The notes: generated from the sequence alone by a model not told the origin. A DNA stretch of 64,000 nt from Pseudobdellovibrionaceae bacterium (GCA_947444305.1 CANEZP010000010.1:1-64000); one strand, 5' to 3'; positions 41,617 through 51,496 are shown, counted from the first letter of the stretch. A program made the numbers and translations.

Positions 41617-42375
41617 ATGACCCGCAACCGTTGGATGCTTTTTGGTTTTTGTTCCTTAGGTGCACTGATGATGGGCGCGGCAAGCGCCCACGCGCAAGTC
41701 ACCTTGCCCAACGTTTCGTTGGGATTCAAAAGCACGAACAATCCGCAAGAAGTCGTAGGCACGATCAAGATCATCATGCTGTTGACGGTGTTGACGTTGG
41801 CGCCGGCCATCTTGATCATGATGACCGCGTTCACCCGCATCATTATCGTTTTAAGCTTCATGCGCCAAGCCTTGGGCACGCAACAGATGCCGCCCAACCA
41901 ATTGCTCGTCGGTCTCGCGCTCTTCCTAACGTTCTTCATCATGTCGCCGGTTTTTAATAAGATTAATTCGGAAGCCCTACAGCCGTACCTTAATAGTCAG
42001 ATCGCGCAAGAAGTCGCGGTCGAAAAAGCTTTGGCTCCTATTCGTGTCTTCATGTTTCACCAGACGCGCGCGACCGATCTCGAGCTCTTCATTAAGTTGA
42101 GCAAGATGGAAGCGCCTCGTACCCGCGCCGATGTTCCCACGACGGTGTTGATTCCCTCGTTCGTGCTTTCCGAGTTGAAGACGGCGTTCATGATCGGCTT
42201 TATCGTTTACTTGCCCTTCTTGGTCATCGACATGGTTGCCGCCTCGGTCCTTATGGCGATGGGGATGATGATGCTTCCGCCGGTGGTGATCTCGCTGCCT
42301 TTTAAAATCATGCTTTTCGTGTTGGTCGACGGTTGGTCTTTGCTGATTGGCTCGTTAGTAAAAACGTTCGGCTAA
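41617..42375 (+). CDS. fliP: Flagellar biosynthesis protein FliP
   Basis: 252 aa with a signal peptide, membrane segments and the FliP signatures [20 protein letters not shown] and [13 protein letters not shown], plus [25 protein letters not shown]-like end. FliP forms the core of the export gate. Part of the contiguous fliOPQR set. Confidence 0.96.
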   Translation: MTRNRWMLFGFCSLGALMMGAASAHAQVTLPNVSLGFKSTNNPQEVVGTIKIIMLLTVLTLAPAILIMMTAFTRIIIVLSFMRQALGTQQMPPNQLLVGLALFLTFFIMSPVFNKINSEALQPYLNSQIAQEVAVEKALAPIRVFMFHQTRATDLELFIKLSKMEAPRTRADVPTTVLIPSFVLSELKTAFMIGFIVYLPFLVIDMVAASVLMAMGMMMLPPVVISLPFKIMLFVLVDGWSLLIGSLVKTFG

Positions 42376-42402
42376 AAACATTCGGTTAGGGTGGGGTAGT
42401 AA

Positions 42403-42678
42403 ATGTCGGAAGAATTGATCTTAAAACTCGGCCAGGACACTTTGCGCACCACCGCCATGCTCGCGGCGCCGATGCTTGTTTCGGCCTTGGTCGTCGGTCT
42501 GATCGTGTCGGTCTTCCAAGCCGTCACCCAGATTAACGAAGCGACGCTGACCTTCATCCCTAAGATGATCGTGGTCGGCGCGGTTCTCGTGATCGCGGCT
42601 CCCTGGATGATGGATTTGATGAGCCACTTCACCGTCGACCTTTTCGACAATCTCGGAGAGATGGTGCGCATCCGATGA
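42403..42678 (+). CDS. fliQ: Flagellar biosynthesis protein FliQ
   Basis: 91 aa with two membrane helices (MLAAPMLVSALVVGLIVSVFQA and MIVVGAVLVIAAPWMM) and the conserved TQINEATLTFIPK segment. FliQ is part of the FliPQR gate. Its stop overlaps the fliR start by 4 bp. Confidence 0.95.
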   Translation: MSEELILKLGQDTLRTTAMLAAPMLVSALVVGLIVSVFQAVTQINEATLTFIPKMIVVGAVLVIAAPWMMDLMSHFTVDLFDNLGEMVRIR

Positions 42679-43457
42679 TCGCTTCGCCGTATCAGTTTAA
42701 CGATACCGAATTGCTCCTGTTCTTCATGGTGCTCGTGCGCATGACTTCGTTCGTCGTCTCGTGGCCGATCTTCGGCATCGAGAATATCAGCGCTCCCGTA
42801 AAAATTCTTTTCGCGACCGTGTTGTCGTTCGTCATTTTCCCTACTCTTCATTTCAAGGCTTCGCAGATTCAAGCCCTCGATAACGACCTGATGCTGCTCG
42901 CGATCCGCGAAGCGTTCATCGGTCTTTCGGTCGGCTACCTCGGCCGCTTTTTCTTCTTCGCTTTCCGGATCGCGGGCGAGATGATTACGCAAGCCGTGGG
43001 CCTCGGCGCCGCGCAGATGTTTAATCCCGCGTTGGGCGGGCAGACGAGCTCGCTCGAACAATTGTACGTCGGCCTCGCTTCGCTTTTCTACCTCGCGGTG
43101 AACGGTCACCATTTTTTGATCACCGGTTTGGTCGGCACGTTCGAAACCGTTCCGGTCGCTCAAATGTCTTTGAACACTTCGCAATTCTTCGGCGTGACGA
43201 ACATGGCGCAAGAAGTGATCGAGCTCGGGCTTAAGCTCAGCGCGCCCATCGTTATTTCCATCTTGGTCATCAATTTGATTTTGGGCGTCGTCGGTAAAAC
43301 GGTTCCGCAGCTGAACGTATTGGTCACCAGCTTTCCCGTGAATATCTTGTGCGGCTTCGCTCTGATGATGATTTCGATGCCGATGTTGATCGATCAGATG
43401 CCCGCGTTTCTTGAGCTCAGCACCACGCGCGTCTTCCAATTCGTGGGGGCCTTTTAG
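42675..43457 (+). CDS. fliR: Flagellar biosynthesis protein FliR
   Basis: 260 aa, about six membrane segments, with LLFFMVLVRMTSFVVSWPIFG at the start, GEMITQAVGLGAAQMFNPALG in the middle and VNILCGFALMMISMP towards the end, all typical of FliR. It completes the export gate and shares its last base with the GTG of flhB. Confidence 0.95.
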   Translation: MIASPYQFNDTELLLFFMVLVRMTSFVVSWPIFGIENISAPVKILFATVLSFVIFPTLHFKASQIQALDNDLMLLAIREAFIGLSVGYLGRFFFFAFRIAGEMITQAVGLGAAQMFNPALGGQTSSLEQLYVGLASLFYLAVNGHHFLITGLVGTFETVPVAQMSLNTSQFFGVTNMAQEVIELGLKLSAPIVISILVINLILGVVGKTVPQLNVLVTSFPVNILCGFALMMISMPMLIDQMPAFLELSTTRVFQFVGAF

Positions 43458-44524
43458 TGTCGGACGAGGGCGGCGAACGGACAGAAGAGGCGACACAGCA
43501 GCGGCGCGAAGACTTTCGTAACCGCGGCCAAGTCGCCCAGACCCGCGAGCTTTCGTCGGTCTTTTTGCTTTTCGCGACCGTGTTGATCATCGGTTTAATG
43601 AGCCGCTTTTTCTTCGGTCAGATCGTTGAGCTGTTTAACGCCGCCTACGGTGATGACTTGGTGAACACCATCCGCGCGGGCGAAGGTTTCGGCCACATCA
43701 TGATGTTCTCGCTGGTGAAAATGTCGTACTTGATGCTGCCGGTGATGGGAATTTTCTTCGTCATCGGTCTGGCGTCGAACGTCGTGCAGGTCGGTTTCCT
43801 TTATAACGAAGAAGCCTTGAAACTCAGCTGGGAACGCCTGGACCCCGTATCGGGCCTCAAAAAAATGTTCTCGTTCCGCGCGATTACCGAAGGTGCGAAG
43901 GCCTGCCTAAAAGTGACGTTGATCCTTTTCATTTCGTATCTGCTGATCAAAGGCCATTTGCGCCAATTGCCTTTCCTCATGAATTACTCGATCCCGCAAA
44001 TTTTTAACTTCCTCGGTTCGTTGATGATCCGCCTTTTGTCGGGCGTCGGTTTCTTCATGTTGGTCCTCGCGGCGGCGGATTATTTCTACCAGCGCTGGGA
44101 TCTCGAAAAGCAAATGAAGATGACCAAGCAAGAGATCAAGGAAGAACACAAATCGCGCGAAGGTGACCCGATGATCCGCGCGCGCATTAAGCGTATCCAG
44201 CGCGAGATGGCCGGCAAACGCATGATGGAAGAAGTGCCCAAGGCCGACGTCATCATCACGAACCCGACGCACATCGCGATCGCGCTTAAGTACGACGAAA
44301 ACATGGTCGCGCCGACCGTAATCGCCAAGGGTGCCGACGTCGTTGCGCAAAGAATCCGCGAGATGGCGAAAGAATTTAACATTCCCATCATCGAGAATAA
44401 GCCGCTCGCGCGCTCGATGTTTAAAACTATGAAAATCGGCCAGGCAATTCCTAAAGAACTTTATACCGCGGTCGCCGAAGTTCTGTCTTACGTTTACAAA
44501 CTTCGTCGCAAAAAGAATAGATAA
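43457..44524 (+). CDS. flhB: Flagellar export switch protein FlhB
   Basis: 355 aa from a GTG. Four membrane segments are followed by a cytoplasmic domain with the autocleavage motif NPTH in ITNPTHIAIALKY. The N-terminal EGGERTEEATQQRREDFRNRGQ is a typical FlhB start. Cleavage after Asn switches export from rod/hook to filament substrates. It lies between fliR and flhA. Confidence 0.96.
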   Translation: MSDEGGERTEEATQQRREDFRNRGQVAQTRELSSVFLLFATVLIIGLMSRFFFGQIVELFNAAYGDDLVNTIRAGEGFGHIMMFSLVKMSYLMLPVMGIFFVIGLASNVVQVGFLYNEEALKLSWERLDPVSGLKKMFSFRAITEGAKACLKVTLILFISYLLIKGHLRQLPFLMNYSIPQIFNFLGSLMIRLLSGVGFFMLVLAAADYFYQRWDLEKQMKMTKQEIKEEHKSREGDPMIRARIKRIQREMAGKRMMEEVPKADVIITNPTHIAIALKYDENMVAPTVIAKGADVVAQRIREMAKEFNIPIIENKPLARSMFKTMKIGQAIPKELYTAVAEVLSYVYKLRRKKNR

Positions 44525-44535
44525 GGTGAGTTGAG

Positions 44536-46629
44536 ATGGATGCAATTTTTCAGTTCCTAAAGCGATTCGAAAAATACAGCAAGAATACCGACTTGTTGGT
44601 GGCGTTCGGCCTGATCGGCATCCTGGCCGTCATGATCATCCCGCTACCGGCCTTCATGCTGGATCTTTCGCTGACCGTCTCTTTGACGCTGTCGCTTTTG
44701 ATCTTGCTCGTCGCGATTTACACCGACCGCGCGCTCGATTTCAGCATTTTCCCGTCGCTGTTGTTGGTCACGACCTTGTTCCGTCTTTCGCTCAACGTCG
44801 CGACTACGCGTTTGATTCTGACCCACGGTCACGAAAAGGGTGCCGTCGGCGCCGTGATCGAGGCGTTCGGTCACTTCGTGGTAGGGGACTCGTACGTCGT
44901 CGGTTTCGTTATCTTCGTGATCTTGGTCGTCATCAACTTCATCGTTATCACCAAGGGTTCGGGACGCGTCGCGGAAGTCGCGGCACGTTTCACCTTGGAC
45001 GCGATGCCCGGTAAACAGATGTCGATCGACGCCGACTTGAACGCCGGCACGATCAACGAAACCGAAGCGCGCACCCGCCGTAAAGACATCGAAAAAGAAG
45101 CCGACTTTTACGGATCGATGGATGGTGCCAGCAAATTCGTTCGCGGAGATGCGATCGCCGGTATCATCATTACGTTAATTAACGTCGTCGGTGGTTTGGT
45201 CATCGGCGTGTTCCAGCACGGACTGGACCTTTCGACGGCCGCCAAGACCTACACGATGCTAACCATCGGTGACGGTCTCGTATCGCAAATTCCCGCGCTG
45301 ATCATCTCGACCGCGGCCGGTATCGTCGTTACCCGTAACTCGTCCTCGGGCAATATGGGTAACGAGATGGCGAGCCAGCTATTCTTGAAACCGCGCGCGG
45401 TCGCCGTCGTCGCCGGTATCATTTCTTTGTTCGGCTTGATTCCCGGTTTGCCGACGTTGCCGTTCTTTATGGTCGGCGCCGCGCTCGGTGCCGTTTCGTG
45501 GGCGACTTATAAATTCCAAGACGAGAAAAAAGAAAAAGAACAAGCCGCGAAAGACGAAGTGGCCCGCAAGCCCGCCAAAGAAAACATCGAGTCGATGTTG
45601 CCTTTGGATTTGGTTGAACTCGAAGTCGGTTACGGTTTGATCAATATCGTCGAGAGCGATCAATCGGGCGACTTGCTCGAGCGCATCGTTTCGATCCGCA
45701 AGCAGTTCGCGCTCGACATGGGACTGGTCGTGCCCAGCGTGCACATCCGCGACAACTTGCAACTCACTCCCGGTGAATACCGCGTGTTGATCAAAGGCAA
45801 TCGCGTCGGCGGCGGAACGCTACGTCCTGACAATATGTTGGCGATGGACCCCGGTTCGGTGCTCAGCCCGATCCCCGGTATCCCGACTAAAGAGCCTGCT
45901 TTCGGTCTCGATGCTCTTTGGGTGAGCAAAGGACAGAAGGAAGAAGCAGAAATTGCCGGGTACACGGTCGTGGATTTGCCCACGGTTATGGCGACGCACC
46001 TGACGGAAATCATACGTACGCACGCGCACGAACTCTTCGGCCGTCAAGAAGCCGACGCGCTTATCGAAAATTTTAAAAAGAATTATCCCAAAGTCGTTCA
46101 GGAGCTTATCCCGGATGTTTTGCCGCTCGGAAGTGTGGTTCGTGTTTTGCAAAACCTTTTACGTGAGCAGGTATCGATTCGCGATTTGTTGACGATCTTC
46201 GAAACCTTGGCCGACGAAGGTCATAAGAACAAGGACATCGAAGTGTTAACAGAAAACGTTCGCAAAGCTTTATCAAGATCGATCACGCAGAAATATATGA
46301 ATGAGCAGAGTGAGATTAACGTAATGACCTTGGCACCCAGAGTAGAAGAACTTGTTTCGAATTCCTTGTTGCAGACCGAAGCCGGTGTGCAACTCGTAAT
46401 GGATCCGCGCCAGGCCCAAAACTTGTTAACGCAAATTTCGAAGACGATCGAATTGCATCCCGAAATCGCGGGCCAACCGATCTTGCTGACGTCGGCCACC
46501 GCGCGCCGCCACTTGTTCAAACTTACGAACCGTTTCCTCCCGCAAGTTGTTGTCCTCTCGCATAATGAAATAGCGTCCGATGCCCGCATCCAAGCGGTAG
46601 GTTTAGTGGAGATGGGCCATGCAGGTTAA
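44536..46629 (+). CDS. flhA: Flagellar export protein FlhA
   Basis: 697 aa with eight predicted membrane segments in the first half and the cytoplasmic FHIPEP loop (NFIVITKGSGRVAEVAARFTLDAMPGKQM shortened form visible). The C-terminal cytoplasmic domain binds chaperone-substrate complexes. Its stop overlaps the start of flhF by 11 bp. Confidence 0.97.
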   Translation: MDAIFQFLKRFEKYSKNTDLLVAFGLIGILAVMIIPLPAFMLDLSLTVSLTLSLLILLVAIYTDRALDFSIFPSLLLVTTLFRLSLNVATTRLILTHGHEKGAVGAVIEAFGHFVVGDSYVVGFVIFVILVVINFIVITKGSGRVAEVAARFTLDAMPGKQMSIDADLNAGTINETEARTRRKDIEKEADFYGSMDGASKFVRGDAIAGIIITLINVVGGLVIGVFQHGLDLSTAAKTYTMLTIGDGLVSQIPALIISTAAGIVVTRNSSSGNMGNEMASQLFLKPRAVAVVAGIISLFGLIPGLPTLPFFMVGAALGAVSWATYKFQDEKKEKEQAAKDEVARKPAKENIESMLPLDLVELEVGYGLINIVESDQSGDLLERIVSIRKQFALDMGLVVPSVHIRDNLQLTPGEYRVLIKGNRVGGGTLRPDNMLAMDPGSVLSPIPGIPTKEPAFGLDALWVSKGQKEEAEIAGYTVVDLPTVMATHLTEIIRTHAHELFGRQEADALIENFKKNYPKVVQELIPDVLPLGSVVRVLQNLLREQVSIRDLLTIFETLADEGHKNKDIEVLTENVRKALSRSITQKYMNEQSEINVMTLAPRVEELVSNSLLQTEAGVQLVMDPRQAQNLLTQISKTIELHPEIAGQPILLTSATARRHLFKLTNRFLPQVVVLSHNEIASDARIQAVGLVEMGHAG

Positions 46630-48382
46630 GAAATTCGAAGCCAAAACGATGAAAGAGGCTTTGGAATTGGTAAAGGTCCACATGGGGCCGGAAGCCATCA
46701 TCCTCTCGGCTAAAGATAGCCACCGTGGTTTCGGTTTGATGGGCGAGCGTTCGGTCGAAGTGACCGCCGCCGTTTCGGAAGAGACTTTGCGAAAGAAGAA
46801 AATCGCCGAGAGCCGCTTGCGCGAAGACTTACGCGAGCGTTTTCAGCAGATTCCCGCGAGCAAGCAAAAAGAATTCATCAACAAAGCGTTCGACCGCGCG
46901 AGTGACCGTGAATCCGCACGCCGCGAAATGGCGATGGCCGGCCAAGCGCAAACGAAAGTTTCGGCCGAGAGTCGCGCGCAAACGAGCGGCATGCGCTACA
47001 TCGATATTCCCGACGAAGAATTTGTCCAAGAACACGGCAGCGAGCGCGTGCGCCGTGCGGCCGAAGCCGCCCGCAATGGCTTAGCCGTTTTCCAAGAGCC
47101 GAAAGCGCGCCCGCAAGCGCCGGCCTCGAAGCCGAAGCCGCACATCTACACGCAGGCGAAAGCGCAAGCCCAAGCTCAGGCCCAAGCCTTAGCGCAAGCG
47201 CAAAATCAAGCGCGTGCGATGGCCCAGCAAGCCCAACCGCGTCCTCAGCCGCGCCCTCAAGCCGCGGCCGCCGCCCAAGCGCAACCCTCACGCGCCATCA
47301 CGCAAGACTCCGTAAGCCGCGCGATGGAAGCGACCCAGCGCGAAGCGCAGCAGAACATGCAGGCGCAGCGCGCGCATGAAGCGGAGCGCTCACATTCAGC
47401 GGAGCGCTCACGTGAGGCGGCCACCGGCCAAGTCGCCGTTTACGAACAAGCTCCGCGTCACCCCGAAGTCATCGCGCTACAAAACCAAGTGCGCGAACTG
47501 CGTAGCCTCGTTGAAAAATTCCAACAAGTTCCGCAAATCAACATGACGATGCACCCGGGCGCCGAACAGGGTTTGCCCTTCGAGCTTAGCCCAATGTACC
47601 AGCGCATGACTTCGCAAGGCGTACTTGCGCCGCTCGTGACCGGCATGCTCAAACGCGCCGCTAAAGAATTAGATCACGACAATATTCGTAAGTCCGCGAT
47701 GGTCGACGCTTGGATGGTCCGCAATATTTTGAACTCGGTCGAAGTGACGCAAACGCCGTTCCAGGGTCGTTACCACGTCTTCATGGGTTGCACCGGGCAG
47801 GGCAAGACGACCACGCTCGTGAAATTCGCTTCGCACTTGCTGCTTAAAGAAAAGAAAACGATCGCGATCATTTCGCTCGACACCATCAAGGTCGGCGCGG
47901 CCGATCAATTGCGCATTTACGCGCAAATTCTTAACGTGCCCTTCGCGATCGTACGCAATCCCGAAGAATGGCAAGTTGCCCAAGAAAAGCTCGGTCACAT
48001 CAGCCACATTTTGGTTGATTGCCCCGGCTTTAACTTGCGCACGATGAATGAAGTTGAATGGCTTAAAGCCATCCTTCCGCCGGCCGAGATGGGCCGTCAG
48101 TTACATTACGTTCAATCGGTTTTAGCCCGCGACGAGGAGACGTTCGACATCGCGAGCCGCTACCAAATGATCGGCTTCCACGACGTGATTTTCACCCGCC
48201 TGGATGAATCATCACGCCAAGGTTTGATTTTGAATTTCCAAGAGAAGTTCAAGGTGCCGATTCACTCGTTCGGCCTGGGGAACAGAATTCCCGAGGACTA
48301 CGAATTCGCCACCAAAGAACGGGTGGTGGATTTCTTATTTAAACTCACGAAGGTTTCGAAGAGAGAGGAAACAAATGTTTAA
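46619..48382 (+). CDS. flhF: Flagellar placement GTPase FlhF
   Basis: 587 aa. Residues 1-110 are the basic, charged FlhF N-terminal part. Residues about 155-265 form an Ala/Gln-rich low-complexity linker (AQAQAQAQALAQAQ). The GTPase (about 390-580) has the P-loop GCTGQGKTTT and TRLDES (G4). The G3 element reads VDCPGF where SRP-type GTPases normally have DTAGR, a clear departure that may affect hydrolysis. FlhF sets polar flagellum position. It overlaps flhA and flhG. Confidence 0.92.
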   Translation: MQVKKFEAKTMKEALELVKVHMGPEAIILSAKDSHRGFGLMGERSVEVTAAVSEETLRKKKIAESRLREDLRERFQQIPASKQKEFINKAFDRASDRESARREMAMAGQAQTKVSAESRAQTSGMRYIDIPDEEFVQEHGSERVRRAAEAARNGLAVFQEPKARPQAPASKPKPHIYTQAKAQAQAQAQALAQAQNQARAMAQQAQPRPQPRPQAAAAAQAQPSRAITQDSVSRAMEATQREAQQNMQAQRAHEAERSHSAERSREAATGQVAVYEQAPRHPEVIALQNQVRELRSLVEKFQQVPQINMTMHPGAEQGLPFELSPMYQRMTSQGVLAPLVTGMLKRAAKELDHDNIRKSAMVDAWMVRNILNSVEVTQTPFQGRYHVFMGCTGQGKTTTLVKFASHLLLKEKKTIAIISLDTIKVGAADQLRIYAQILNVPFAIVRNPEEWQVAQEKLGHISHILVDCPGFNLRTMNEVEWLKAILPPAEMGRQLHYVQSVLARDEETFDIASRYQMIGFHDVIFTRLDESSRQGLILNFQEKFKVPIHSFGLGNRIPEDYEFATKERVVDFLFKLTKVSKREETNV

Positions 48383-49196
48383 GAACGGTTTTGATACTAC
48401 GCGCACCATCAGCGTGACGTCGGGCAAAGGCGGGGTCGGTAAGACGTCGCTCGTTTGCAATCTCGCGTTTGAGTTGGCCGCGGCCGGAAAGAAAGTGTTG
48501 ATCCTCGACGGCGATTTAGGAATGGCCAACGTCGACATTTTCTTCAACGCGCGTTCCCGTCTAAACATTAGTCATGTCTTAGAAAATCACTGCCAGCTCG
48601 AAGATATCATCATGGAAGTGGCCCCCAACGTGCATTTGATTCCCGGCGGATCGGGTGTTTACGGTTTGAGCCGCCTTGAGCCCATGCAAAAGCATTTGCT
48701 ATTGGATCAAGTCAGCCGCTTGAACAAGAACTTCGACTACATGCTGGTCGACACCGCGCCCGGCATCGACGACAACGTTTTGTATCTCAACGCCGCCGCG
48801 CAAGAGATTATGGTTGTCGTTACTCCCGATCCGAGCAGCCTCACGGATGCGTACGCTCTGATCAAGGTCCTGAATCAACGTTACCGCGAGAATCGTTTCT
48901 CGATCGTAGCGAACATGGTGAGAGACGAACAGGAGGCCCGCATGGTTTTCAAAAAACTGAGTGACGTCGCGGCCCGTTTCCTATGCGTTGGTCTGGATTA
49001 CCGCGGCTTCATACCCAGCGATCTCAATTTGAGACAATCTAATCGTAACCAAGAACTCGTTGTCCGTACGACCCGGAGTGCTCCCGCGAGCGTTGCCATT
49101 CGTGGTCTAGCCGAAAACCTCAAGGGTTCCGAACGTTTTACGGAGATGAAGGGCGGATTGCAGTTCTTCTGGAATCAGCTCTCCGGCGTCGCCTAG
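48375..49196 (+). CDS. flhG: Flagellar number regulator FlhG (MinD-like ATPase)
   Basis: 273 aa with the deviant Walker A SGKGGVGKTSLVCN, LDGDLGMANVDIFF (switch I) and DTAPGIDDN (Walker B/switch II), the standard FlhG/YlxH/FleN pattern. FlhG works with FlhF to limit flagella to one per pole. Its start lies inside the end of flhF. Confidence 0.94.
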   Translation: MFKNGFDTTRTISVTSGKGGVGKTSLVCNLAFELAAAGKKVLILDGDLGMANVDIFFNARSRLNISHVLENHCQLEDIIMEVAPNVHLIPGGSGVYGLSRLEPMQKHLLLDQVSRLNKNFDYMLVDTAPGIDDNVLYLNAAAQEIMVVVTPDPSSLTDAYALIKVLNQRYRENRFSIVANMVRDEQEARMVFKKLSDVAARFLCVGLDYRGFIPSDLNLRQSNRNQELVVRTTRSAPASVAIRGLAENLKGSERFTEMKGGLQFFWNQLSGVA

Positions 49197-49239
49197 CCTA
49201 TACGGCGATCCGACGAAAGCCGCGTTTACGTGCGGTGTT

Positions 49240-49267
49240 TTGATAAACAAGGCGAATTTGGTACTAT
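49240..49267 (+). promoter_or_regulatory. Possible sigma-70 promoter of fliA
   Basis: TTGATA, 16-bp spacer, TACTAT, about 20 bp before fliA, followed by GGGGAGAGAG as ribosome site. This suggests fliA can be expressed apart from the upstream operon. Confidence 0.5.
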
Positions 49268-49285
49268 TAGGGGAGAGAGTTTCAA

Positions 49286-50110
49286 ATGAGCGGATCTAAG
49301 GGCGGGACGATGGCTGCGAACAATAACAATAATATGAATACGTTATTGAAAAAGTACAAAGAAGAGCCCACGAAGATGACGGCTCAGCAAAAAGACAAGC
49401 TGATCCTTGAATACTCTCCCTTGATCAAGTTCATCGCGCAAAAAATCGCCGTGCGTTTGCCCTCGAATATCGAGCTCGATGATTTGATCTCGAGCGGCGT
49501 CATCGGTCTGATGGACGCGATCGAGAAGTACGATCCGACCCGCGACAATAAGTTTAAAACCTACGCCGAATTCCGCATCCGCGGCGCCATCCTCGATGAA
49601 TTGCGCGCGCAGGATTGGGTTCCGCGTTCGGTCCGCGATAAGGCCAAGATGCTTGACCGCGCGACGCTCGAACTCGAGTCGGCTTTGGGCCGCTCGGCCA
49701 ACGAAGAAGAAGTGGCCTCGAAGCTCGGCGTTTCGATGGACGAGTACTACGATCTTTTGAACCAGGTTCGTCCCATTTCCGTTTTGTCGATCGACGACGC
49801 CGCGACTTTTTCTAACGTCGACAAAAAATCGATCTTGAACATCTTGGAAGGCTGCAAACTCAACAACCCGTTGACTCAGCTGAACATGAAGTCGGTGAAG
49901 GACGTCGTCGCGAAAGCGATCGAAGACCTGCCCGAACGCCAGCGCTTAGTTTTGTCTTTGTACTACTACGAAGATTTGAACTTAAAAGAGATCGGCAAAA
50001 TCCTACGCGTCACCGAGTCACGCGTTTCGCAATTGCACGCCCAAGCCATCTCACGCCTGCGCGCCAAACTCTCGCAAATCTTCGAAGACCAAGAAGTCGA
50101 ATCGGCTTAA
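49286..50110 (+). CDS. fliA: Flagellar sigma factor FliA (sigma-28)
   Basis: 274 aa. Sigma regions are in order: YSPLIKFIAQKIAVRLPSNIELDDLISSGVIGLMDAI (region 2.1-2.2), FKTYAEFRIRGAILDELRAQDWVPRS (2.3-3.0, the sigma-28 signature) and LNLKEIGKILRVTESRVSQLHAQA (4.2). The Asn-rich N-terminal 20 residues are unusual. It would direct late flagellar and chemotaxis genes. The strong GGGGAGAG site supports the ATG at 49286. Confidence 0.95.
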   Translation: MSGSKGGTMAANNNNNMNTLLKKYKEEPTKMTAQQKDKLILEYSPLIKFIAQKIAVRLPSNIELDDLISSGVIGLMDAIEKYDPTRDNKFKTYAEFRIRGAILDELRAQDWVPRSVRDKAKMLDRATLELESALGRSANEEEVASKLGVSMDEYYDLLNQVRPISVLSIDDAATFSNVDKKSILNILEGCKLNNPLTQLNMKSVKDVVAKAIEDLPERQRLVLSLYYYEDLNLKEIGKILRVTESRVSQLHAQAISRLRAKLSQIFEDQEVESA

Positions 50111-50150
50111 CAGCGGCGGCGGCGAAGAGCGGTCCGCAGCGCATTTCACA

Positions 50151-50249
50151 AAGGCGTCGAAATGAACAAATCGACCGCCTTCGCGAGCTACCTACGATTT
50201 AAAAACCTTTATGTCGTCTGCCGGGGTTGATTTGTTCATTTCGACGCCT
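50151..50249. repeat. 99-bp inverted-repeat element, copy 2
   Basis: Arms AAGGCGTCGAAATGAACAAAT and ATTTGTTCATTTCGACGCCT are perfect inverted repeats of 20 bp, the same ends as copy 1 at 12121, with a different 58-bp core. It lies between convergent fliA and the rpoH-like gene, where a long hairpin could end both transcripts. Confidence 0.85.
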
Positions 50250-50305
50250 CTTGCAGATGCGTCGGCGGCTAAGCCGGACGGGCGCGGTTCATCGGCCAAG
50301 ACCAA

Positions 50306-51463
50306 TTACGCGTCGGTGGCGACGACGAGTTTGCGGATTTTTTCCATGAGGCGGGCTTCCATTTGGCGGACGGCTTCGCGGGTCGTGCCGTATTTGTCGC
50401 CGATTTCTTGTAGGGTCATCGGCTCGTCGTTCAAGACGCGCGCGTCGAGCAGGAACAATTCTTTTTCAGAAAGAGACGGGCGCAGTTCGCCGATCTTGTC
50501 ATTTAAGATCGCGAGCTCTTCGCGGCGACCTAAGTTGTCGTCCAATCGATCGGGATCAGCTTCGCTTTGGTAATCAAGCAAACTCGAAGAGCCTTCGTCG
50601 CCGACGGGCGCGTCCAAACTAATATCACGACCCGAGAGGCGCGACTGCATCTCGCTGATCTCTTCTTTGCTGATGCCTAAGCGGCCGCTCAGTTGCGCGA
50701 TGCCGGCTTGTAAACCTTCGCGTTCGAGCTTTTCGCGTTCGCGCTGAAGTTGGTAAAACAATTTCCGTTGATTGGCCGTCGTGCCGATGCGGACCATCGA
50801 ATACTGGCGCATCAAAAACTCTTGAATGTATCCGCGGATCCACCATACGGCGTAGGTGATTAGCCGGTTGCCTTTGTAGGGATTGAATTCCTTCACCGCG
50901 TGCATAAGTCCGACGTTGCCCTCTTGCACGAGATCGATCAACCGCGCACCGAACTTGGTGTACTCGGCCGCGACCTTAACGACGAAACGTAAATTGCTCG
51001 TGACCAGCGCTTCGGCGGCTTTGGTGTCGCCGGTCTCGCGGTATTGAATCGCGATTTCGCGTTCTTGTTCTTTTGTCAGAAGCGGGTAGCGGCCAATCTC
51101 GGCCATGTAGCGCGTGACCGGGTCGGCGGTGGCGAGACCTTTTTCGTCGGCGAGATAAGGGCCGGGCTGAGGTATATCAACCCCGGCGGTTTCCTCGTCG
51201 AGAACATCGGGAACATCTAAATCAAGATCGGCGTCATTATCGGTGTCATGGATTGACGCTTCGGCCGGCTCTTCGATCGAAGAGAGGCCCGCGTGTTTTA
51301 CGATTTCGCCGTCGACCGTTTTGAACTCGGTTAAATCGCCGACCTCTTTTTTGACGGGAGGCTTTTTGCGCTTGCCGGGAGCGGCCTTCGCGGCTTTTTT
51401 TGCCGGCTTTGCTTTAGCTGAAGGAGCCGGTTTCTTCGCGGGAGCTTTCGTAGATTTTTTCAT
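50306..51463 (-). CDS. rpoH: RpoH-like (sigma-32 type) sigma factor with Lys/Ala/Pro N-terminal tail
   Basis: 385 aa. Residues 1-40 are H1-like (KAPAKKPAPSAKAKPAKKAAK), then an acidic linker. Region 1.2 PVTRYMAEIGRYPLLTKEQE, region 2 NLRFVVKVAAEY...RLITYAVWWIRGYIQEF, then SMVRIGTTANQRKLFYQLQ, the segment typical of RpoH, SLDAPVGDEG, and region 4.2 MTLQEIGDKYGTTREAVRQMEARLMEKIR. It is thus a group-2/heat-shock-type factor rather than housekeeping RpoD. It is preceded by GGAGCTTTTCG. Confidence 0.85.
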   Translation of the reverse strand: MKKSTKAPAKKPAPSAKAKPAKKAAKAAPGKRKKPPVKKEVGDLTEFKTVDGEIVKHAGLSSIEEPAEASIHDTDNDADLDLDVPDVLDEETAGVDIPQPGPYLADEKGLATADPVTRYMAEIGRYPLLTKEQEREIAIQYRETGDTKAAEALVTSNLRFVVKVAAEYTKFGARLIDLVQEGNVGLMHAVKEFNPYKGNRLITYAVWWIRGYIQEFLMRQYSMVRIGTTANQRKLFYQLQREREKLEREGLQAGIAQLSGRLGISKEEISEMQSRLSGRDISLDAPVGDEGSSSLLDYQSEADPDRLDDNLGRREELAILNDKIGELRPSLSEKELFLLDARVLNDEPMTLQEIGDKYGTTREAVRQMEARLMEKIRKLVVATDA

Positions 51464-51496
51464 CGAAAAGCTCCTGCGGACCAGGCCGGGCCATCG

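Noticed and set aside
42372-43496. 374-aa minus-strand ORF opposite fliQ and fliR
   Set aside because: It is antisense to two clearly recognised flagellar genes and has the His/Arg/Asp-rich composition of a shadow frame.
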